Shown in pieces: positions 8,310 to 14,321 of a stretch of DNA of 14,321 nucleotides. The notes beneath the pieces are model-generated. The model was not told the DNA's origin and did not search any database. It saw nothing but the letters and a program-made list of their open reading frames with translations. This stretch comes from Spirogloea muscicola (lineage: Eukaryota; Streptophyta; Zygnematophyceae; Spirogloeales; Spirogloeaceae), in contig WELB01000218.1 in the NCBI GenBank assembly GCA_009602725.1, forward strand, positions 39,128 through 53,448. The letters are read 5' to 3'. The position numbers and the translations under genes are program-made. Within the stretch, counting starts at the first letter, position 1, and every line of letters starts with the position of its first letter.

Positions 8310-9046
8310 TCATGGTACCCATGTTGGTGGCACTCGTGGCCGCTGTTGTGAGAGAGCGCAAGCGGCTGCCAATGCAAGCGGCTGCCTTGCAGTACCGGCG
8401 GCGGCGCAGGCGGCGTCGCCGGGGAGGCTGAGCGCAGCGGGGTCGGCCGCCGGCCCGCACATCGCATACAGCGGCCGCGCTGTCATGGTGTTGATGTTGA
8501 TCTCTGATGCCTGCAGCATCCGGCAATGGCAGACCTTCCCGGCCGTTAATTGCACATGCCAACCAGGTTCCCCCATAAGCTGCAGAGGGGAGCTGAGGAT
8601 TGGAAGACCACTGCTTCCACTGATACTACCACGAGAGATGGGCACCGCTTGGATCCAGTCATTTATTCCTCTGACGAGCGACTCAAGCTGTAGTGCACAA
8701 CGAGCTGATGGCAATCGGGGGCAGCGGAGAAGCGACGCACGAGGCCAAGTACGGCTGCGTCGCAGAAGCAGGCGTCGTCGGCGAAGCGGGCGAGGACGGA
8801 GCAGCAGCCGGCGTCCGGCGGGAGCTCCGGGAGGAACGCGAGGTTGAGGCAGGCGATGAGCGTGAAGAGCGGCAGCGGGCACGGCGCCGCCGCCGCGGCC
8901 TGGGGCAAGACGGCTGCGGAGCCCAGCAGCAGGCCCGCCAGCGCCGCGGCGGCCTTGGTGGGGCTGCGACGGGCGAGGCGCCCACAAGGCCTGTTGGCGG
9001 CGGAGCTTCTCCAGAGGCCCCGCGACGGCGGCTGCGAGGAGCCCAT
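8310..9046 (-). CDS. Non-specific lipid-transfer protein-like (eight-cysteine motif), two exons
   Basis: Spliced from 9046-8741 and 8510-8310; the intron 8740-8511 is GT(GTGCGT)-AG(CTGCAG), phase 0, and the stop is TGA at 8312-8310. The 168-residue product has a basic N-terminus, then a hydrophobic Ala/Leu segment (residues about 31-54, KAAAALAGLLLGSAAV) that looks like a secretory signal. The cysteines follow: C56-x9-C66-x14-C81C82-x10-C93-x-C95 in exon 1, and C120 and C137 in exon 2, giving C-9-C-14-CC-10-CXC-24-C-16-C. Exon 2 also carries ININTMTARPLYAMCG, like the IN-x-TRA-x-x-LP-x-LC block of nsLTPs. Such proteins bind lipids outside the cell, in cuticle, wall or signalling roles (family knowledge). 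The ATG at 9046 leaves an unusually long n-region, so a different start or another 5' exon is possible. An alternative donor at 8752 would shorten the CXC-C spacing to 20. No GPI signal is obvious. Confidence 0.75.
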
Positions 9047-9050
9047 CTCG

Positions 9051-9104
9051 TCAGCTGCTTCCGGGTCGACGCCGCTCGCTGTGCCGGCGCAGGCCGGCGG
9101 CCAT
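9051..9104 (-). other. Short upstream ORF before the nsLTP-like start
   Basis: An ATG at 9104 in a strong GCCGCCGCCATGG context opens a 17-codon frame ending TGA at 9053-9051, four bases before the nsLTP-like ATG (9046) and in another frame. It could be a leader uORF, or a sign that the true 5' exon structure differs. The GCC run in front of it is a trinucleotide repeat (about 9104-9122 on the plus strand as GGC). Confidence 0.3.
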
Positions 9105-9122
9105 GGCGGCGGCGGCGGCGGC

Positions 9123-9943
9123 GGCCACCTGCACTGGATGTTCAGAAGGCGGGGTGATGGCGGCGAGCACCGTGTTTCTTGGTCTCGCAGAGCGTCACTG
9201 ACAGTGGGCAGGGGGACTTTGTGGCGGCGCCGAGTAGGCCCACAGCACCAGGAGACGAGAGTACGGCTTGGAGGGGGGAGAGTGCGAGATGGTGGAATGG
9301 CTAATGAGCACTTTCTCTACTTTAGGAGCAGCTCCTTAAGTGTACGGGAAGGCAGTGGCTGTGAAAGGCCAGTTCAGAAAGCAATGCCTGAGAGGTCTGA
9401 GAGGGCCTCGGGGGGGCCTTACATCTTCCTTCTACATCGAACGAGCTCCCTGCTTTGGACTGACTGGCCACTCGCAGCCTCTTCTTCGGACCTCGTCACT
9501 TCAGTTCTCGGGCTGACTGTCTCACAACCACCGCCCCTTTGTGGACCCTCGTCGCTAAGGGCGAGCACTTTCCTTTGGACGAGCTCACTTCTCACAGCCA
9601 CAGCCACAGCCTGACTTGCGGCTACTAACCGGAGGTTCCTCCGTAACAACGTTACTGACTGGATATGATTCAATTGGCTTTCAACAGCTGATTCTTTCAT
9701 TCTGGGAGTGGGGAAGGGGCGGGGGGGGAGATCTCAACGTGGCAGCGCGGGCCCTCAGGCGCCGCCACGTGGCACCGGGCACGGGGAGAAGCCGCCCGCC
9801 GGGGTCGAAGCCGCCACCTGGCCGGCCGGCCGGCCGGCCGCCGGAGGATCGTCGGGGGCCGCCCGACGTCGCAGGCAGGCGGGGCCCGCTCAGTCCGCGG
9901 CCCGACGCTTGCGGCTGCGGGGGCGTCTCCTTCGTCCCCGTCG
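9123..9943. other. Intergenic, no gene recognised
   Basis: GC-rich sequence upstream of the nsLTP-like gene. Long frames exist but have no recognisable domain and run through repeat-related sequence. A CGCTAAGGGCGAGCACTTTC segment near 9551 resembles the ends of the dispersed repeat described further right. Confidence 0.5.
9820..9844. repeat. (GGCC)n microsatellite
   Basis: Five perfect GGCC units (9820-9839) followed by GCCGG; self-complementary throughout. Confidence 0.9.
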
Positions 9944-10085
9944 ATGAAAGAAAGGGCGCGCCCATTGAGGATCGGGGCTGGAAAAGCCAGCCCACAAAAG
10001 AATCAACAAGGCACGAGAAGGGGGGGCCACTGGAAGCGCTAAGGAAAACAAGCACACACAGAAACAAAGCAGCTACGGATCAATC
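9944..10085 (+). repeat. Dispersed hairpin repeat, copy A (direct)
   Basis: Matches the left part of the 10875-11155 copy in the same orientation: GAAAGAAAGGGCGCGCCC, ATTGAGGATCGGGGCTGG, the hairpin GGGCTGGAAAAGCCAGCCC (9975-9993), an ACGAGAAGGGGGGGCCA stretch, GAAGCGCTAAGG, AAGCACACA and CAGCTACG. The match fades after about 10085. Confidence 0.8.
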
Positions 10086-10206
10086 ACCCCCTCGATGTAA
10101 GTGCTTGCCCAAAAAGAGAAGGCGCGCGGGGCGCATGAAAGGGAGGCCAAATCAAGCCAATACATTGCTCAGGCAGAGTCTAGTGCAATGCGCCTGGCCG
10201 TCTCGC

Positions 10207-10463
10207 TGCAGAGGTCCATGGCTCGGGCGCTGCACCTTCGTGCCGGCAGAGCCCTCGCTGCTGCCTCTGGCGCTGGCCAGGGGACCCACTTCCAGGAGCC
10301 CAGCATCTCTGATCTGCGGCTGCTTAGCAGGGGTTACTGAGTGTCTCGTAGCAGCTTTGTTTCTGTTACTTAGCGCTTCCCCTGGCCCCCTTCTCGTACT
10401 CTGTTCATTCTTTTTCGGGCTGGTTGTTCCAGCCCCTATTCTCAATGGGCGAGCACTTTCTTC
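10207..10463 (-). repeat. Dispersed hairpin repeat, copy B (inverted); left arm of a large inverted repeat
   Basis: Reverse-complement counterpart of 10875-11155. Shared blocks include CTCGGGCGCTGCACCTTCGT, GCCGGCAGAGCCCTCGCTGC, CAGCATCTCTGATCTGCGGC, TGCTTAGCAGGGGTTACTGA, the hairpin at 10417-10435, and the end CAATGGGCGAGCACTTTCTTC. It is about 24 bp shorter than its partner because of internal indels. Confidence 0.9.
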
Positions 10464-10874
10464 TAGTGCAAACTAAACAAGGCTACATCGTACGGAGACT
10501 TACACTAAGGTGCCTAAGGTGACATTAGTACATTGCCCAAAGAGATTAGGGGCTGGGAAAGACGAAGTGGCTCTCCCAGTGGGGGCAAGGGCTGTGAAAA
10601 GCCAGCCCGAAAAGAAAATACAAAGAAAGGGCTCGCCCATTGAGGATAGGAAAATACAAAGGTTCGAAGGGGCTGGGAAAAGCCAGTCCCCGTCACCCCA
10701 TGTGAACCCTTGTCCATTGTTTGTCTCATTCGGTTGGGCTGTAGTCTCTTGCATGGCATGTGTAGTTCTGGCGCCTTCCGGCGCTGGCTTTTCCAGCCCC
10801 TAGCGCATTGGCCCCTTTTGGACCTTGTCAACTCTTAGTCGGGCTGGCTGTGCACAGTCCTTGCCCCCCCTTCG
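10464..10874. repeat. Spacer between the inverted arms, with partial repeat copies
   Basis: The spacer carries shortened copies of the same family: hairpin variants at 10589-10608, 10669-10691 and 10783-10801, and a perfect GCTCGCCCATTGAGGATAGG at 10631-10650. No coding sequence is recognised. Confidence 0.65.
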
Positions 10875-11155
10875 GAAGAAAGTGCTCGCCCATTGAGGAT
10901 AGGGGCTGGAAAAGCCAGCCCCAAAAAGAATAAACAGAGTACGAGAAGGGGGGCCAGGGGAAGCGCTAAGAAAGACAAGCACACAAGAAAACACAAAGCA
11001 CAAAGAGCAGCTACGATTTACTCAGTAACCCCTGCTAAGCAGCCGCAGATTAGAGATGCTGGGCTCCTGGAAGTGGGTCCCCTGGCCAGAGCCCGAGGCA
11101 GCAGCGAGGGCTCTGCCGGCACGAAGGTGCAGCGCCCGGGCCATAGACCTCTGCA
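10875..11155 (+). repeat. Dispersed hairpin repeat, copy C; right arm of a large inverted repeat
   Basis: The longest copy. It begins GAAGAAAGTGCTCGCCCATT, with the hairpin GGGCTGGAAAAGCCAGCCC at 10903-10921, and ends GGGCCATAGACCTCTGCA. Both this copy and copy B can be translated through much of their length, but this follows from their common origin and is no proof of coding. Confidence 0.9.
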
Positions 11156-11217
11156 TTCGGAAGAGCCACATTTGGCGCTTCGGAAGAAGAAGCTCGCCCT
11201 GTCGACCTACTCTATAG

Positions 11218-11460
11218 GCTCGCCATTCACATTCGGCCCCTTCAAATGCCTCGAAGGCTGGACATGCAACGGCGAACGCCGGTCGTGGTGAAGCGGCGTC
11301 GTACGCGGACCCGGCAGAGGACGAGTTCGTCCCTCTGGCCGTCGATGAGCACGGGGCTTTCGGTTCTCAGTGGCTCGACCTATTGCCCGGCTTGCGCGCT
11401 CAGCCCTTGCCCCCTCTTAGAGGGCTTACATGCATGACTTGTCATGTACTGCAGCTCTAG
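11218..11460 (+). pseudogene. Possible relic of a retroelement reverse-transcriptase C-terminal region
   Basis: An 80-codon open frame without an early ATG, ending TAG at 11458-11460. It includes YADPAEDEFVPLAVDEHGAF and GSQWLDLLPGL. A FxPLAxExxGxxG block followed by a hydrophobic helix is common near the C-terminus of reverse transcriptases of LINE- and DIRS-like elements. That recollection is the only support: no RT catalytic motif (YxDD) is present, and it cannot be complete. It lies in repeat-rich DNA, which agrees with a relic. Confidence 0.3.
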
Positions 11461-11482
11461 CACCCTTTGGAAGAGCTGCTTC

Positions 11483-11545
11483 TTCCACAGCCACAGTAAC
11501 TCCTTGGAAGCAGAAGGCTTGTAAGAGGGGGCCATGGCTGTGGAA
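11483..11545. repeat. 11-bp inverted repeat
   Basis: TTCCACAGCCA (11483-11493) and its exact reverse complement TGGCTGTGGAA (11535-11545), separated by 41 bp. It resembles the CACAGCCACAGCC sequence near 9594 and may be a diverged piece of the dispersed family. Confidence 0.6.
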
Positions 11546-12846
11546 AGACCCTGTCAATGCCTCGCTGCTTGTTTCTGACTTGCGGATCTTGACAGGGAGA
11601 AAAGGAAGGAAGCAAGACAGTCAGGCTGGGAGGTTTACTGAGTGGCTATCCCCAGAAACCAAACTATTTGCTGAGTTGCATTGTACTTCTATGGTGGGGC
11701 TTACTTCTGAACCCCGTCCACTAGTTGGCATGGCCTCTCACGGCGACCTCCTCCTCTTAGTGTACTGGCTCGGCTTGGCCTCACTTCCATCTCGCACCTG
11801 CGCCATCCTTTCTTTTAGAGAGCACTAAACCCCTCACTGACCACTCCATGACCGAGCCACTGGCGCCGGCCCTCAATCAGTTGGCCGTGTGTCCACTTGG
11901 CCACCTGGTCGCTCGTGGCTGTGCGTAGCGCCCGGTTTGGCGACATGCACTACTCCTGAAGCACTCCTGTGCAAGCCCCCAGGCCTTTGTTGCTGATCAA
12001 GTGGGTCTCTACGTCCAATCTACCCTACTCGTTTCCAACATGTTGCCGTTTTAGAAAGTACATGTGTACTACTACCCGAGGCCTCTGGAAGTCAGGAAAA
12101 TGGTCAGCCCTACCTCGACAGGCCAGAAGGCATAGTGACTTGGCAGGGCTAAGCACCAGGAGAGCAGCACGTGCAAATGACTACCTGAGCTGTCAGTTAT
12201 ATAGTCACATCCAAGTGAGCGCAGTCTGTGCAGATATGTGACTGAGGTCAATAGATTGAGACCTTCTTGAAATTTTTTGACACATTGTAAGACTATAGTT
12301 GGTTGTTACTGGTGTGGCTATGCTGGCGGATCAGACTGTGTCTCAGGAAGTCAACATTGTGAGAGATAGTTGTAGGATGTGACCCAGGCGCTTCAGAGTA
12401 CTAGATATGCCATAATCACTTCTACTTCGCTGCCATGATGCTCGTTGCCAGCCGCAGTTGATCCTCTGAGGATGTTGCAGTACCAAAAGCGACCACTGTA
12501 CCCTTGTCTGGCTCATGCGACTAGGGAAAGATGCATTCGGAGACAAGTACACTCCTATGTGGATCCAGGATAGAGTTGCACCTTACGAAGGCCCCAGATA
12601 TTACCGCATGCAGCAAGTACAACACATCACATTGAAGCGACAGGTGCTCGTGCGGATACTACTCAGAATAGAGTGTGGCTTGAGTTTGTACTTCATGGCT
12701 GGGCTTATTACAGACGGCCATTGTCAAATGATGAGCACCGTAAACGCCAATGTATAGCAAGCTGCTTAAATCAGCACTGCTTACCTGTGAATCGTCGCTG
12801 CAGCACTGCTAATTGAAGCAGTTTGATTGCTTTCTGAAGAGGACAG
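11546..12846. other. Intergenic, no gene assigned
   Basis: Several frames of 60-130 codons are open, but I recognise no domain. One exon-like stretch (12481-12615, plus) reads KSDHCTLVWLMRLGKDAFGD and PMWIQDRVAPYEGPRYYRM between an AG at 12479-12480 and a GTACAA at 12616. It is described under findings. Confidence 0.45.
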
Positions 12847-12903
12847 ATAGTTGTAGGCAACTTTGTAGTTGTAGAGTTGTAGAAGTCGTAGAGTTGTAGA
12901 AAG
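12847..12903. repeat. Short tandem repeat based on GTTGTAGA
   Basis: AGTTGTAG, GTTGTAGAG, TTGTAGAAG, TCGTAGAG and TTGTAGAAAG follow one another; the perfect core GTTGTAGA recurs every 8-18 bp. Confidence 0.75.
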
Positions 12904-13937
12904 TAACAGAACCAACCGCACATTGTATTGGAGGTAAGAAGACCTCAGTTGCCGAGCTTCTTGCCTTAGCCACTCACTGTGCAGACATGTACAGCTTGAG
13001 AGTGTGTAGTTGGCTTCTTTGAAACGACAAGTAAACTCTGGAACATGTTTTGGATGCAAATTGTGGAGGATAAGGACAAGAACATGACAAAAACAACTGG
13101 TTACTGGGGCTCGTCATACTTCCATATTGGTCGCATTCGGCCAGCATGAGAGATTTTGCGAAGATTCGGTTCAAGCGAACCTCGAGAGAAACGAGTAATT
13201 TATGATAAGATTCCTGCAAAATCCCCTCTCTTAAGAGGGAATCATGAGTAAATTCATGATCTCAATCTCCCATTAGATGAAGTGCAAAAAGATTTTAACT
13301 TAAATCCAAAGGGAGGATTGCATTGAAGCAGTAGGGTTGAACATGGATACAAGTTTACTCATGGTGACCTCATTCTGCTTCAGTACATGACATGGTTTGG
13401 GTGTTGTCAGGTCGGATGGATGAACATTCTGGAGTTCACAATATCTTTTATAAAGATCAAGAACATGCTGATAGCAGAAAGATGTCTGTCTCTTGTTCAA
13501 AGAGATTTTGAAAATTCCAGAAGAGGGCGATGGCTGGCATTGGCCAGCCCAAAGAAAGAGTACACAGATGTCGAAGGGGCCATTAGAGTGCTAAAGCACA
13601 GAGCGACTGAAGTGGCCACTAGGTGCTCAATGTCCCCTGTTTCAGCGTGCTCAGGCTAGTGCCTTGCACCAGAAAGCTGGGCGAGCTCTAGTTGGTGGCA
13701 GAAGGGCTCCGTTTCTGGCATCTAGTATTCATGCATCGATTAGTGACCTCTATGTTTTGACCCGTGGTTATTGAGCCGGTCAATCTGCTGTAGGTCATGT
13801 AGATCTTCAGATGTGCTTGCCTTTGTACTTGGCCATTTGGCCTACATTAGTTTCTAATACACGGGATTCTCCTGTTGAGCAGGCGCAGGTCAGAGAAATT
13901 AGTCTCAAGGGTGGAAATAACACAATGTCCTAGTGCT
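12904..13937. other. Intergenic, no gene assigned
   Basis: Lower GC than the rest of the window. It contains an exon-like stretch on the minus strand (about 13206-13080, see findings), a palindrome group at 13165-13262, and one further GGCTGG/CCAGCC hairpin variant (13531-13550). No complete gene is visible. Confidence 0.4.
13241..13260. repeat. Short hairpin in an AT-rich patch
   Basis: ATCATGA, a 6-nt spacer, and TCATGAT. It sits just after the palindrome CTCTTAAGAG and a GGTTC/GAACC stem (13169-13182), so three self-complementary sites lie within 100 bp. Confidence 0.6.
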
Positions 13938-14033
13938 AGTGCTTTCTGTGGCCCCTCCTCGCACTTTGTTCATCCGTTTTTGGGCTGGCCTTTTCCAGCC
14001 CCTATCCTCTATGGGCGAGCCCCTCTTCCTTCT
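13938..14033 (-). repeat. Dispersed hairpin repeat, copy D (inverted)
   Basis: Same orientation as copy B: AGTGCTTTCTGTGGCCCCTC, CGCACTTTGTTCATCCGTTT, the hairpin GGGCTGG/CCAGCCC (13982-14000), then CCCCTATCCTCTATGGGCGA. It matches about 92 bp of the terminal part of copy B with substitutions. Confidence 0.8.
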
Positions 14034-14065
14034 TGTGGAATGCCAGCCCGTTAAACAAGAAGCTC

Positions 14066-14321
14066 TCAGTATGCGGCTCGTACGCATCCCAAGCCCGACG
14101 GTGGCGATGTCTCGGACAGTGGGGCCGGTTGGGTACTGGAGACGGCCGCGGCTGCGCCGTCCGGCAACCGCTTCCGTTCGTTCCGCTTCTCTCGATGGGC
14201 CTCACTACTGCTCACATCTCCCACACCGCCTCGCTTGCCCCGCGCATGGCGTCGCCAGCCATGGCGCGGCGGCCGCGGCGCATTGCCGGCGCCGCGGCGC
14301 GGCGGCGCCGCTGACGGCGGC
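14066..14321 (-). other. Open frame running off the right edge; possible partial gene
   Basis: On the minus strand a frame appears open from the window edge to TGA at 14068-14066, ending with VSSSEAHREKRNERKRLPDG, AAAAVSSTQPAPLSETSPPS and GLGCVRAAY. The segment is very GC-rich (14230-14321 is nearly all G and C), where long open frames arise by chance. No domain is recognised, and a plus-strand frame is open over the same bases. Confidence 0.2.

Noticed and set aside
8204-9614. Long plus-strand frames opposite the nsLTP-like gene (8281-8847, 8844-9614)
   Set aside because: Arg/Gly-rich shadows of a GC-rich minus-strand gene; only the minus strand shows a family signature across a splice junction.
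9616-10476. 286-residue plus-strand open frame
   Set aside because: It runs through a GGCC microsatellite and two repeat copies of opposite orientation; the composition is Pro/Arg/Gly-rich as expected from high GC.
10658-10670. GGTTCGAAG as a tRNA B-box, suggesting a SINE
   Set aside because: The following bases do not fit GGTTCGANNCC, no A-box lies at the right distance, and the motif is absent from the other copies.
10152-11291. Two similar 97- and 132-residue frames (MRIGAG...SPKKN) on opposite strands as a duplicated gene family
   Set aside because: They are translations of the two inverted repeat arms. The frames cross the hairpin and shift at indels, and no domain is seen.
13387-13659. 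90-residue plus-strand frame
   Set aside because: It contains a GGCTGG/CCAGCC hairpin variant and other repeat-like pieces, and no recognisable domain.

Overview
The window looks like nuclear DNA from a streptophyte plant, meaning a streptophyte (charophyte) alga or an early-diverging land plant. Three things point there: a LEUNIG-type Gro/Tup1 co-repressor gene with many GT-AG introns, a degenerate TTTAGGG (plant-telomere-type) array inside one of its introns, and a non-specific lipid-transfer protein (nsLTP) gene. I cannot name the species. Nothing bacterial, no rRNA or tRNA gene and no CRISPR array is visible.

Region 1 (1-7857): a plus-strand LEUNIG/LEUNIG_HOMOLOG-like gene. Its 5' end, including almost all of the LUFS domain, lies off the left edge. 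About 14 exons fit in one phase-consistent chain from 191 to the stop at 7057. The order is: end of LUFS, a huge CAG-coded Gln region, a short conserved middle, a second huge Gln region, a basic NLS-like segment, an acidic linker, and seven WD40 repeats ending in VKLWK. Only the splice junction between 1145 and 1599 is unresolved. About 1,240 residues are encoded here, against roughly 930 for the whole Arabidopsis LEUNIG; the excess is mostly Gln. A 3' region with an AATAAA at 7807 follows.

Region 2 (7858-9110): an imperfect GC-rich tandem repeat (7975-8183), then a convergent minus-strand gene in two exons (9046-8741 and 8510-8310). Spliced, it encodes a secreted-looking protein with the complete eight-cysteine nsLTP pattern.

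Region 3 (9111-14321): intergenic and repeat-rich. A dispersed family shares a GGGCTGG/CCAGCCC hairpin and a GCTCGCCCATTGAGGAT core, with at least eight hairpin occurrences in both orientations. Two long copies form a 257/281-bp inverted repeat (10207-10463 and 10875-11155). There is a possible small retroelement relic at 11218-11460, a few exon-like stretches I cannot assign, and a GC-rich right edge that may enter another gene.

The two confident genes are independent in function: a nuclear transcriptional co-repressor and a secreted lipid-binding protein. They converge tail to tail.
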